Below, in pieces: positions 55,207-63,656 of a stretch of 64,000 nt of DNA. The stretch is taken from contig JAEUMJ010000011.1 in the NCBI GenBank assembly GCA_016792865.1, positions 1-64,000 of the forward strand, given 5' to 3'. How positions within the stretch are numbered: position 1 is the stretch's first letter; the number at the start of each line of letters is the position of its first letter. Position numbers and translations under genes: made by a program. The stretch is from Hyphomicrobiales bacterium. GTDB taxonomy: Bacteria; Pseudomonadota; Alphaproteobacteria; Rhizobiales; Aestuariivirgaceae. The notes below the pieces were generated by a model that saw nothing but the letters and a program-made list of their open reading frames with translations, had not been told where the DNA came from and made no database searches.

Positions 55207-56415
55207 TCACGCGGGCTGCGGTTGCAGTTTCCGGCGGACCAGCCACAGCGCCCCCACCCCCATCATGCCGAGGAAGGCGAAAACAATTGCCGCCACGGCG
55301 GCATTTGCCGATCCGCTGACCAGTGAGAAGAAGAATGGAGCCACGGCGCCGCTTGCATAACGGAAACCGGCCATCAGGCCGAGACGCGAGCCAAAGCCCT
55401 GCGCTCCGAACAGGGTGAGCGGAACCGTTCCCTGCACGATGCTCTTGAGGCCGGAACACAGGCCCACCAGAATGACGAAGGTCACGGCGGCGGGAAAGGC
55501 GGGCGCCCCCACTGCCGCCACCACCAGCGCAAGTGGCAACAGGCTGAGCGCGAACATGGCAACCGAAAGTGGATGACGCCCTCCGGAGAAAACCAGGTTT
55601 CCGAGACGCACCGCCACCTGCGCCGGTCCGAACAGGGTCGAGACGGCAAGCGAGGCCGCACCAAAGCCCAACGCCTGCAACAGCGGCACCATCTGCGACA
55701 GCACCGCCGAAAGCGCCAGGCTCGAAAACGCGAAGCCCGCCGTCACCAGCCACATGGCCTTCTTCAATTGGTCAGGCGGCACCGATGCATGCAGCGGCAC
55801 GGCTTCCGCGACCGGAGGCCGTGACCGGGCATCGATCACGATTTGCCTGGTCCAGCGGGCCACGGCCATGTGTATGGGAAGGCAGATCACAAGATTGGCG
55901 ATGGCATAGATCGCAAGTGTCATGCGCCAGCCGACATGGTGATCGATCCAGCTTGTGAGCGGCCAGAACAGCGACGAGGCAAAGCCTGCGATCAGGGTCA
56001 ACTGCACAATGCGGCGGCGGCCGTTCTCCGGTGCCATCTGCACCAGCGCCGGAAATGCCGCATCATACAGGACGAAGCAGGAAACGACCTGCATGACCAT
56101 GAGCGCCGCCGTGAAGGTCATTGGCCCCGGTGCCAGCGCCGTGACTGACAGCATCAGGGCACTCAACACCGACCCCAGGCTCATCAGGCGCGCCGCACCG
56201 AAGCGGTCGATGGCGCGGCCCACGAAAGGGGCCACAAAGGCTCCGCAGAGCAGCGCGATCGAGAACACGCCGAAAAAGCCCGCCTCGGTCCAGCCGAAGC
56301 TTGCGGCAATGTCCGCTGCCAGAATGGAGTAGCAATAATAGAGCGAGCCGTAGCCGACGATTTGCGTCAGGCCAAGCAACCAGGTCGCGGCGGTCGATCG
56401 GTGGGCGTCGTTCAA
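55207..56415 (-). CDS. MFS transporter
   Basis: A 402-residue inner-membrane protein with 12 predicted helices in two halves. GSLYYCYSILAADIAASFGWTEAGFFGVFSIALL is the N-terminal pair, FVGRAIDRFGAARLMSLG is the MFS A-loop, and the C-terminal half opens FGAASLAVSTLFGPAQVAVRLG. The overall pattern resembles monocarboxylate or drug-type MFS proteins; the substrate is unknown. Its ATG overlaps the CRTAC1 stop by 4 bp, so it is co-expressed with the CRTAC1 protein and haloperoxidase and may move their substrate or product. Confidence 0.88.
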   Translation of the reverse strand: MNDAHRSTAATWLLGLTQIVGYGSLYYCYSILAADIAASFGWTEAGFFGVFSIALLCGAFVAPFVGRAIDRFGAARLMSLGSVLSALMLSVTALAPGPMTFTAALMVMQVVSCFVLYDAAFPALVQMAPENGRRRIVQLTLIAGFASSLFWPLTSWIDHHVGWRMTLAIYAIANLVICLPIHMAVARWTRQIVIDARSRPPVAEAVPLHASVPPDQLKKAMWLVTAGFAFSSLALSAVLSQMVPLLQALGFGAASLAVSTLFGPAQVAVRLGNLVFSGGRHPLSVAMFALSLLPLALVVAAVGAPAFPAAVTFVILVGLCSGLKSIVQGTVPLTLFGAQGFGSRLGLMAGFRYASGAVAPFFFSLVSGSANAAVAAIVFAFLGMMGVGALWLVRRKLQPQPA

Positions 56416-58046
56416 GGTCGGGGTTTGGGAATCCAGATGCGTGCGGGTTTTCCCCGCTCCAGCACATGGAAGGCATTGCTGTCCAGCGACTCCCAGGCGC
56501 CCTGTTCTCCATCGGGCCAGAGCACGCGCACCTCGGTCCGGGCCACGTCACCCACCCCCACATGCCACCAATCCAGTGCACCGCTCACATGCCCGCCGCC
56601 GGAATAGAGTTCCCGCCGCATGATCTTGCCATCGCCCCGCTTCACCTCGATCCACGCCCCGATGGCATCGCGGTTCGGCCCGTCCTGCATGAGCCTGAAG
56701 GCCATGAAGCGCCCAAGTCCCTGCGATGTGTTGCGCCAGATTTCCGCATTCACCCAACGGTTTACGACCACAAGGTCGAGCTTTCCATCAAGATTGAGGT
56801 CGGTGAGCAAGGCACCCCGCGCGGTGTTCATCGATGCAACACCGGCCTTGTCTGCCATCTCCACAAACTTGCCATCGGCGCCCTGAACCAGGAGGTTGTT
56901 CGGATCCCGGGCAGCAAAGTCCGGCATCTCCGCCACGTTGCCCTTGGCGACGAAGAGATCGACCCGGCCATCATTGTTCACGTCTTCGAATTGCGAATGC
57001 CAGGCCGTCGATGGACGCAAGTCTCCACCGGTGTACGGACGGTGCGCAGTGAGGCCAAGCGAGAATGCCACCTCCTTGAAGGCGGGTTTCGCCGGCTTTC
57101 CGTCTTCAGGAACCGCCGCCAGCTTCTGCAACCGGTTGTCGGCCATCGATGTGAGGTAATATTCCGGGTACTGATCAAAATCGAGATCATAGCTCGTCAT
57201 GCCCATGCCCCAGATGCGGACGTAACGCCAGCCGTCCTTGTCGGTATAGAGCGCGGGAGGTTGCCCCGGCTCCATGCGCCACATCTGCTCCTGCCCGCCT
57301 TCGTAGTATTGGCGGTCGTTGGAGACGCGGAGATCGGGTGTTCCCCTTCGCGCCCAATCCGTGAACATGATGGAGAGCGGACAGAAGCTCGGTTTCAGCG
57401 CAAGCGGCGCGGCAAAGTGCTGCCTGTCGGCATCGGGCCGGTGCAGCCAGTTGTCGGTGCAGGAACCCCATGGCGAGATTTCCTCGAACCGGTCCACATA
57501 GTTCCCGATCGCGATCGTCGGCCAATTGGCCCCCTTCTCGAAGGTTGCGGCAAATGCCGTGGACCACGCATTGCCGCCGACAAAGCCCCATTCCTCATTG
57601 GCGCGCATGAAGCGGCAATTGCCCAGCCCCTTCATCACCACGTTCTCGCCGGAGCGCAGCAAAACCAGATCCATGTTGCCGTCGGCGTTCACGTCAAGGG
57701 GATAGCCACCCAGCACGCGCGTCATCTCAACACCGGCGGGAATGTGCCGGAACTTCAGCTCGCCGCCCTGAATGCTTTCATTCAGGTAGAGGGTCGCGCG
57801 GTTCTCACCACCGGCAATGAAGAGTTCGGAGAAGCCGTCGCCATTGCAGTCGAAGCTGGAAACGCCACCGCCCACGGTGAAGTCGTAGTCACCGGCAAAG
57901 ACCGACGTGATGCCCGAGGTGGCTGTCTCGTCACTGAAGCGCAGAACCGGTTCTGCCCGTGCCCCTGCGGAAAGGATGAGTGCAAGCGCCAGCCCGCCAA
58001 TCAGGCGACGCGCGTTTTCAGCATGTTCACGAACTTGCCCACGCAT
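56412..58046 (-). CDS. Exported CRTAC1-like protein (FG-GAP/VCBS repeats, ASPIC/UnbV domain)
   Basis: A 544-residue exported protein with a signal peptide (RRLIGGLALALILSAGARA). Calcium-binding FG-GAP blades are marked by DCNGDGFSELF (residue 66 on), DVNADGNMDLV (118 on), DVNNDGRVDLF and DLNLDGKLDLV, forming a probable beta-propeller. The C-terminal ASPIC/UnbV domain has AIGAWIEVKRGDGKIMRREL, SGGGHVSG and VRVLWPDGEQGAWESL. The start at 58046 has GGAG and AGGGA upstream and lies 46 bp inside the haloperoxidase end. It may be a structural or binding partner of the haloperoxidase; that is inference from overlap. Confidence 0.88.
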   Translation of the reverse strand: MRGQVREHAENARRLIGGLALALILSAGARAEPVLRFSDETATSGITSVFAGDYDFTVGGGVSSFDCNGDGFSELFIAGGENRATLYLNESIQGGELKFRHIPAGVEMTRVLGGYPLDVNADGNMDLVLLRSGENVVMKGLGNCRFMRANEEWGFVGGNAWSTAFAATFEKGANWPTIAIGNYVDRFEEISPWGSCTDNWLHRPDADRQHFAAPLALKPSFCPLSIMFTDWARRGTPDLRVSNDRQYYEGGQEQMWRMEPGQPPALYTDKDGWRYVRIWGMGMTSYDLDFDQYPEYYLTSMADNRLQKLAAVPEDGKPAKPAFKEVAFSLGLTAHRPYTGGDLRPSTAWHSQFEDVNNDGRVDLFVAKGNVAEMPDFAARDPNNLLVQGADGKFVEMADKAGVASMNTARGALLTDLNLDGKLDLVVVNRWVNAEIWRNTSQGLGRFMAFRLMQDGPNRDAIGAWIEVKRGDGKIMRRELYSGGGHVSGALDWWHVGVGDVARTEVRVLWPDGEQGAWESLDSNAFHVLERGKPARIWIPKPRP

Positions 58047-59317
58047 TTTCCCTGCTCCAATCCGAAGTCAATCGCCGCCCGGTAATGAATGCCGCCGTAG
58101 AGGCGGGACACCGCTGCTTCCTCCGCTGCGGCCCAGAAACTGCCGAAGCTGCGTGGCTTCAGGCCATCGCGCACATGGGTTGCATCGGTGAAGGCGAAGG
58201 TCTCGCCGAAGTCCTGTGCCAGCACGGTGGCAGCGGCGCCGGACTGGGTGGAGTGCCCGCTCGGATATTCCGGGAACGGTGGCGTGATCAAAAGCGGCTC
58301 CCATGTCTTGTCGATCACCCGCTTGATGTAGGTGACCGGGCGCAAGAGGTCGAATTCGAACTTCGACTTCCAGCAGGCGATGAAGCCATCCGAAATCGCC
58401 ATGCCGAGACGCGCCAGCACCTCAACCGATTTTTCCAGGTCGGTATTTTCCTTCTCGAAGATCTGCATCGCGATCCACATCCAGTGTCCCGGCGGCGTGG
58501 GCGAGAGCATGGGGTCATCCGACCAGAAGCGGGCGATGGCCCTTTTCTCATCGTCAAGGTTCTTCACCGCGTCGCGCACCTCCACCGCCTGCCTGTAGAA
58601 TTCAGACGCCGGATCCTCGCTGTAGGTGGGCGGCGGCGGCAAAGGGCAGGCACCGCCCTGCGGCATGGCGATCGGCAGGCAGTCACCCCACTTGGGCAGC
58701 AGGGGCTTTTGCTGAAGCGCAATCGTGCTGGTGGGCACCCAGTGGGCCGGTCCCTCGGTCAGCGTGTACTGATCCGGGAAGCCGAGGTTTTCCACCTGCC
58801 CGCCGCCGTCCTGCCTGGCCCAATTGTCGATGTGTTCTGCAACGGCCTTGCCATAGGCAGCACTTGCTTCCCACACTGCCGGATCGAGACCCTGGGCGGC
58901 CTCCTTGTGCAATTTCTTCTCAAGCGCCTTCATGGCGCGAAGGCCAGACGGGCCGGTGTTGCCAAAGAAGCTTTGCGCACCGGTTGCGAGGGCGGCGTGA
59001 ACGATCACTGCCTCGTCATACCTCACGCCCGGTGTGCGCGCCGGAACACCGGCAAGGCCACGCGCCTGCCCGGCCAGCGACTTGAGCGACCGCGATCCAC
59101 TGGCCACCGTCTCGAAGGTGGTGATGCCGAGATAGGCAAATGCGCGTGCGGCCACCGGAGGGGAATAGGTCGGCGTCTGGCGCACCAGTTCCAGAATGAG
59201 GGAGTACCACGACCGCAGGATGCGCGTGGGTTCGGCGGACTGCGCACTTCCACCCAGGAGTGCGGTTGCGGAGAGTGCAGCGAGGCCAACGCCAAACCGG
59301 CGTCGTGACAAGTCCAT
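58001..59317 (-). CDS. Vanadium-dependent haloperoxidase (PAP2 superfamily), Tat-exported
   Basis: A 438-residue exported enzyme. It starts MDLSRRRFGVGLAALSATAL, a twin-arginine signal, with GGGAGGG seven bases before the ATG. The vanadate site is complete for the family: Lys319 and Arg326 in KFEFDLLR, Ser353-Gly354-His355 in PEYPSGHSTQSG, Arg405 and His411 in SRLYGGIHYRAA. Phe348 lies where fungal chloroperoxidase has Phe397. Such enzymes use H2O2 to oxidise halides to hypohalous species; an acid phosphatase of the same fold is the alternative, made less likely by the Lys and spacing. It is overlapped by the CRTAC1 gene and inserted after fabG. Confidence 0.9.
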   Translation of the reverse strand: MDLSRRRFGVGLAALSATALLGGSAQSAEPTRILRSWYSLILELVRQTPTYSPPVAARAFAYLGITTFETVASGSRSLKSLAGQARGLAGVPARTPGVRYDEAVIVHAALATGAQSFFGNTGPSGLRAMKALEKKLHKEAAQGLDPAVWEASAAYGKAVAEHIDNWARQDGGGQVENLGFPDQYTLTEGPAHWVPTSTIALQQKPLLPKWGDCLPIAMPQGGACPLPPPPTYSEDPASEFYRQAVEVRDAVKNLDDEKRAIARFWSDDPMLSPTPPGHWMWIAMQIFEKENTDLEKSVEVLARLGMAISDGFIACWKSKFEFDLLRPVTYIKRVIDKTWEPLLITPPFPEYPSGHSTQSGAAATVLAQDFGETFAFTDATHVRDGLKPRSFGSFWAAAEEAAVSRLYGGIHYRAAIDFGLEQGKCVGKFVNMLKTRVA

Positions 59318-59410
59318 GGTAAAGCCCTCCCAGGGTCATCGGGCCGAATTACTTCAGCTCTCGAAATTTTCCCGACCTAAGCACAGGGAGGGGCGTGGCG
59401 GCAAGCACGG

Positions 59411-59440
59411 CAGCGGCCGGAAAATCGCCCGCAGCCGCTG
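59411..59440 (-). terminator. Hairpin between fabG and the haloperoxidase gene
   Basis: CAGCGGC (59411-59417) and GCCGCTG (59434-59440) form a 7-bp stem with a 16-nt loop, just past the fabG stop on the reverse strand. It may end the fabD-fabG transcript and isolate the inserted module; no T-run follows. Confidence 0.35.
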
Positions 59441-59445
59441 GTTGC

Positions 59446-60186
59446 TCAGATCATGGCCATGCCGCCGTTGACGTGCAGCGTCTGCCCGGTCACGTAGCCC
59501 GCTTCTTCCGATGCGAGGTACAGGACGGCGGCGGCGATGTCTTCCGATGCGCCCATGCGGCCCGAAGGAATGCGGCCCAGAATGGCTTCCTTCTGCTTGT
59601 CGTTGAGCGCGTCGGTCATCGGCGTTGCGATAAAGCCGGGGGCCACGCAATTCACCGTGACATTGCGGCTCGCCACTTCCTGCGCCAGCGACTTCGACAT
59701 GCCGCTCAGCCCGGCCTTGCTTGCCACATAGTTGGCCTGGCCGGGATTGCCCGTGACACCCACGACGGATGTCACCGAAATGATGCGGCCCCAGCGCTTC
59801 TTCATCATCAGCTTGATCGCGGCGCGCGCCAGCCGGAAGGAGGACGTGAGATTGACGTCCAGCACCTGCTGCCAGTCCTCGTCCTTCATGCGCATGGCGA
59901 GGCCGTCGCGGGTGATGCCGGCATTGTTCACAAGGATATCGAGGCCGCCCATCGCCGCCTCTGCGGCCGGTATCAGCTTCTCGACATCGTCTGCGCTGGA
60001 AAGATTGCAGGTCAGCACATGAACCCGTTCGCCACCCAGCGCCGCTTTCAGGTCTTCGAGCACATTGGCGCGCGTGCCGGAAATGGCGATTGTTGCCCCC
60101 GCGCCATGCAGGGCCCTGGCGACGGCTGCGCCGATGCCGCCCGATGCGCCAGTGATGAGAGCTGTCTTGCCAGCAAGAGAAAACAT
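59446..60186 (-). CDS. fabG: 3-oxoacyl-[acyl-carrier-protein] reductase
   Basis: A 246-residue short-chain dehydrogenase that reduces 3-oxoacyl-ACP with NADPH. TGASGGIGAAVARAL binds the cofactor; the catalytic Ser and the Tyr-Lys pair are in ISVTSVVGVTG and ANYVASKAGL; NAGITRDGLAMRM and VAPGFIATPMTDAL are FabG hallmarks. The ATG at 60186 (MFSLAGKTAL) lies 5 bp after the fabD stop and has AAGG upstream; an in-frame TTG overlapping fabD is less likely. Confidence 0.96.
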   Translation of the reverse strand: MFSLAGKTALITGASGGIGAAVARALHGAGATIAISGTRANVLEDLKAALGGERVHVLTCNLSSADDVEKLIPAAEAAMGGLDILVNNAGITRDGLAMRMKDEDWQQVLDVNLTSSFRLARAAIKLMMKKRWGRIISVTSVVGVTGNPGQANYVASKAGLSGMSKSLAQEVASRNVTVNCVAPGFIATPMTDALNDKQKEAILGRIPSGRMGASEDIAAAVLYLASEEAGYVTGQTLHVNGGMAMI

Positions 60187-60191
60187 CCGGA

Positions 60192-61139
60192 TCAACCTTT
60201 CAGGAGGGTAAGTGCGGTGGCAAGGTCATCGGGCGTGCCGATGGCAATGGCCTGGGCATTGGGAGCATTCTTCTTGGCAAGGCCGGTCAGGACCTTGCCG
60301 GAACCGAGTTCGGCAAACAGCGTCACGCCCTGCGCTGCCATGTGGGCCACGCATTCACGCCAGCGCACCGTTCCCGTGACCTGCGCCACCAGCGAGTCAC
60401 GGATCGCAGCCGGATCGGACAGCGGCGCCGCCTTCACGTTGGCAATCACCGGAACCACGGGCGGGTTCATCTTCACGGCGGAAAGTGCTTCCGCCATGGC
60501 GTCGGCAGCGGGCTGCATCAGGGCACAATGGAACGGCGCGGAGACCGGCAGCATCACGGCCCGCTTGGCACCTTTCGCCTTGGCAATCTCGGCGGCGCGT
60601 TCAACCGCCGCCTTGTGGCCGGAAATCACCACCTGACCATCGCTGTTGTCGTTGGCAGCCTGGCACACCTCACCCTGTGCGCCTTCCGCTGCAGCCGCGG
60701 CGGCCGTTGCAAAGTCGAGACCCAGCAATGCCGCCATCGCTCCGGTACCCACGGGCGTTGCCGCCTGCATGGCCTTGCCCCTGATCTTCAGGAGCCGGGC
60801 CGTGTCGGCAAGCGAAAAGGTGCCCGCTGCCGCCAGCGCCGCGTATTCGCCCAGCGAATGCCCGGCCACGCAAGCTGCCGTGCCGCCCACGGTGATGCCG
60901 TGTTCCTTCTCCAGCACCCGCACCACCGCCATGCTCACCGCCATCAGCGCGGGCTGGGCATTTTCGGTCAACGTCAGGTCGGCTTCCGGCCCCTCCCACA
61001 TGATCCTGGACAAGTGCTGCGACAGTGCCTCGTCCACCTCGGAAAACACGGCCCTGGCGGCAGCGAAGTTGTCGGCCAGCGCCTTGCCCATGCCAACGGC
61101 CTGGCTGCCCTGCCCCGGAAATACGAATGCAATGCTCAT
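60192..61139 (-). CDS. fabD: Malonyl-CoA-[acyl-carrier-protein] transacylase
   Basis: A 315-residue enzyme that loads malonate onto ACP for fatty acid synthesis. FVFPGQGSQAVGMGKAL is the N-terminus, VAGHSLGEYAALAAAG has the nucleophilic Ser, and APFHCALMQPAADAM the catalytic His. It is first in the leftward fatty acid cluster, 5 bp before fabG. Confidence 0.97.
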   Translation of the reverse strand: MSIAFVFPGQGSQAVGMGKALADNFAAARAVFSEVDEALSQHLSRIMWEGPEADLTLTENAQPALMAVSMAVVRVLEKEHGITVGGTAACVAGHSLGEYAALAAAGTFSLADTARLLKIRGKAMQAATPVGTGAMAALLGLDFATAAAAAAEGAQGEVCQAANDNSDGQVVISGHKAAVERAAEIAKAKGAKRAVMLPVSAPFHCALMQPAADAMAEALSAVKMNPPVVPVIANVKAAPLSDPAAIRDSLVAQVTGTVRWRECVAHMAAQGVTLFAELGSGKVLTGLAKKNAPNAQAIAIGTPDDLATALTLLKG

Positions 61140-61201
61140 GACGCTTCGGTCACCCCTGTTTTGAGGCCAAGTCCCATATGGCGAGGGGAGAAGTCAACCG
61201 G

Positions 61202-62092
61202 TCATTTGCCGCCGCTGTTCTTGATCATCATGTTGATCAGGCGCGGCACATAGCGCTCGCTGTAACCCAGCGTGTCAGCCAGCACATAGGTCTGGTGAAT
61301 GGCTTCCGCGATGGGCGAAGCAACCGGCATGTTCTCGGTCATGTTTGTGTAGTAGCGCAAGTCCTTGCGGGCATTGCGGATCGCAAACTTGGCGTGGCTG
61401 TCGTCATCACTCAGTGGCACATTGATGAGACGCCCGAACATCACCGATGCGGCACCGCCACCCATCACGATGTCGCGGAGCGCCGCCATGTCGACGCCCG
61501 CCTTGGCGGCCACGCTGATCGCTTCTGCCGCAACGGCGGCATGGCCGAGCGAGAGGAAGTTGTTGATCAGCTTCACCTGATGCGCCGTGCCGACATCGCC
61601 CGTGTGGATGATGAGGTCAGAGAAGGTGGAGAGCACCGGGCGGATCTTTTCCAGCACCGCCTTGTCGCCGCCCACCATCAGGCCCAGCTTCCCGGCTTCC
61701 GCCTCCTTCGGCGTGCGCGTCATCGGTGTGTCGATGAAGGTGATGCCCTTCGCGGCGCAGTCGGCGGAGACTTTCTTGGTGGAATCGGGAACGGCGGTCG
61801 AGCAATCGGCGACGATGAGGCCCTGCTTGCCGGACGCCAGGATGCCATTCGGGCCGTAAACCGTTTCCTCCACCTGCGGCGTTCCCGTCACGCAGAGGAT
61901 GACCAGATCGCTGGCGCGGGCGATTTCGGCAACCGACTTCATTTCCTTGGCACCGCGCTTCACCAGGTCTTCCACCGGTTCTCGGTTGCGATGCGCCATG
62001 GTGACAAGGGCAAAGCCCTTCTCCAGAACATTCTTGCCGATGCCGTGACCCATGAGTCCGGCACCGATCAATCCGACGGTCTTGATGGTCAT
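61202..62092 (-). CDS. 3-hydroxyisobutyrate dehydrogenase-family oxidoreductase
   Basis: A 296-residue NAD(P)-dependent beta-hydroxyacid dehydrogenase. VGLIGAGLMGHGIGKNVLEKG is the Rossmann motif, FIDTPMTRTPKEAEAGKLGLMVGG the substrate loop, GDVGTAHQVKLINNFLS holds the catalytic Lys, and the C-terminal domain is helical. The exact hydroxyacid is unknown. Start 62092 has AAGGA at 7-bp spacing and overlaps the GNAT stop in ATGA; an ATG at 62098 is possible. It is third in a coupled operon with a deacetylase and an acetyltransferase. Confidence 0.88.
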   Translation of the reverse strand: MTIKTVGLIGAGLMGHGIGKNVLEKGFALVTMAHRNREPVEDLVKRGAKEMKSVAEIARASDLVILCVTGTPQVEETVYGPNGILASGKQGLIVADCSTAVPDSTKKVSADCAAKGITFIDTPMTRTPKEAEAGKLGLMVGGDKAVLEKIRPVLSTFSDLIIHTGDVGTAHQVKLINNFLSLGHAAVAAEAISVAAKAGVDMAALRDIVMGGGAASVMFGRLINVPLSDDDSHAKFAIRNARKDLRYYTNMTENMPVASPIAEAIHQTYVLADTLGYSERYVPRLINMMIKNSGGK

Positions 62093-62565
62093 GTCCATTT
62101 CCTTTCAATGAGGGCTTTGAGAGGTTCAGATTCCAGGATGAATAGCTTGTCTTCGGGATGCTCGCCGAAACCGATGCGCTCGTAGAAGCGTACACCACCC
62201 TGGTTCGACACATCCACCTCCAGCTTGATGAATTCGGCACCCTGCCCCGCGGCCTCGCGGGCCGCCGATTGCAGCAGGCGCTCGCCGATCTTCTTGCCGC
62301 GGGCATGGCCCATCACGAAGAGATCGACCACATACATGCCCTTGCAGCCGCGCCAGGTGGAGAAGGTATGGAGCCAGAGGCAAGCGCCCAGCAGCAGGCC
62401 GGAGTCCTCCGCAACCGTTACATGCACCAGTCCCTTCGCCTTGCGCAGGCCCTCTCCCGTCAACCTTGCCGTAACCGGAAGGCCCAGATCCTTCGGCAAT
62501 TGCCGCACCATCGCGGCGACGGCGTCCTCCTGGCCCTCACGCATGGGCCTGAAACCCACGCTCAT
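62089..62565 (-). CDS. GNAT N-acetyltransferase, SSAT-like
   Basis: A 158-residue acetyl-CoA-dependent acetyltransferase. HTFSTWRGCKGMYVVDLFVMGHARGKKIGERLL combines the SSAT-like W..G...Y..DLFV segment with the acetyl-CoA loop (ARGKKIG), and EVDVSNQGGVRFYERIGF is the C-terminal GNAT motif. Spermidine/spermine-type acetyltransferases share this arrangement, so a polyamine or amino acid side chain is a reasonable guess. It overlaps its two neighbours by 4 bp each (ATGA at both ends). Confidence 0.85.
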   Translation of the reverse strand: MSVGFRPMREGQEDAVAAMVRQLPKDLGLPVTARLTGEGLRKAKGLVHVTVAEDSGLLLGACLWLHTFSTWRGCKGMYVVDLFVMGHARGKKIGERLLQSAAREAAGQGAEFIKLEVDVSNQGGVRFYERIGFGEHPEDKLFILESEPLKALIERKWT

Positions 62566-63593
62566 GCGCCCAGCCCCTTCAGCAGCGACGCGAGATTGTT
62601 GCCCAGCGATTCCGATGGGTAGCCCCCTTCCTGCACCACCAGCGTGGGCAGGCGAAGCTGTGCGATGCGTGCGCCGATCTGCGCGAAGTCCTCGGTGCGG
62701 ATGGCAAAGCCCTTGAAGGGATCATCAATCGCAATGTCGAGGCCCGAAGCCAGCACCAGCCGCGTCGCACCGAAGTCGGTGATGCGTTGCAACGCCGTTT
62801 CGAGGGCGGCGAGATAGATGCCGATATCCGCGCCGCGTTCCAGCGGCAGGTTGAGGTTGTATCCTTCGCCTGCGCCACGACCGCGCTCCTCCGCATAGCC
62901 CCAGAAGAACGGATAGAAGCGCCGGGGATGACAGTGGATGGACACGGTCAGCACATCTGCACGGTCGTAGAAGATCGCCTCCGTGCCATTGCCGTGATGC
63001 ACGTCGATATCGAGAATGGCCGTGCGCTGTCCCGCCCTGGTCAGGAGTTCCGCCGCAATGGCCGCGTTGTTGAAGAAGCAGAAGCCCGCAGCAAGATCGG
63101 ATGCGGCGTGATGGCCGGGCGGACGGCAGAGCGCATAGATCAGGCGCTCGCCACCGGCCACACGCCTTGCACCTTCCACCGCGCAGGCGGCACTCGCCTT
63201 GGCCGCGGCAAGGGTTGTGGAGGTCACCGGACAGGCGCCGTCACCCAGATGATAACCTGCCTGCCCCACCACCGCTTCGGGATAGCCGATGGGCGGAAGG
63301 CTTGCACGCTGGATGGCATAGACGTTCGGCAGGGGAATGTCGCTCGACTCCGGCACATGCGCCCATCGCTCACGCAACGTTTCGAGGAAAGTCAGGTAAC
63401 GTTGGTCGTGCACCAGTGCCAGGATGTCATTGCCGATGGCGGGAGGCGTTTCCACCTGACTGCCGATGAAGCCCACGCCCCGCATCAGCATGTCGATGCG
63501 GACGGGTTTTTCCGGAATGGGTTGCGGGCGGCCGGCGACAAGGAATGTCTCCGGGGCGTGGCTGCGTTGAATGTCGTCGTAGAGCGTGATCAT
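62562..63593 (-). CDS. Histone deacetylase family protein, acetylpolyamine amidohydrolase-like
   Basis: A 343-residue zinc amidohydrolase. ALCRPPGHHAASDLAAGFCFFNN is the catalytic His pair, AILDIDVHHGNGTEAIFY holds the zinc Asp and His, and LASGLDIAIDDPFKGFAI the second zinc Asp. YAEERGRGAGEGYNLNLPL is more like bacterial acetylpolyamine amidohydrolases than eukaryotic deacetylases. It would release acetate from an acetylated amine. Start 63593 (MITLYDDIQRSHAPETF) fits the family; the open frame above it would overlap the divergent aminotransferase. The stop overlaps the GNAT start by 4 bp. Confidence 0.9.
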   Translation of the reverse strand: MITLYDDIQRSHAPETFLVAGRPQPIPEKPVRIDMLMRGVGFIGSQVETPPAIGNDILALVHDQRYLTFLETLRERWAHVPESSDIPLPNVYAIQRASLPPIGYPEAVVGQAGYHLGDGACPVTSTTLAAAKASAACAVEGARRVAGGERLIYALCRPPGHHAASDLAAGFCFFNNAAIAAELLTRAGQRTAILDIDVHHGNGTEAIFYDRADVLTVSIHCHPRRFYPFFWGYAEERGRGAGEGYNLNLPLERGADIGIYLAALETALQRITDFGATRLVLASGLDIAIDDPFKGFAIRTEDFAQIGARIAQLRLPTLVVQEGGYPSESLGNNLASLLKGLGA

Positions 63594-63656
63594 GGATTTT
63601 GTTGTTTCCTCATGGCACTGTAGCAGCACTTCCAAGCAAAGGACCAGCCCGACACC

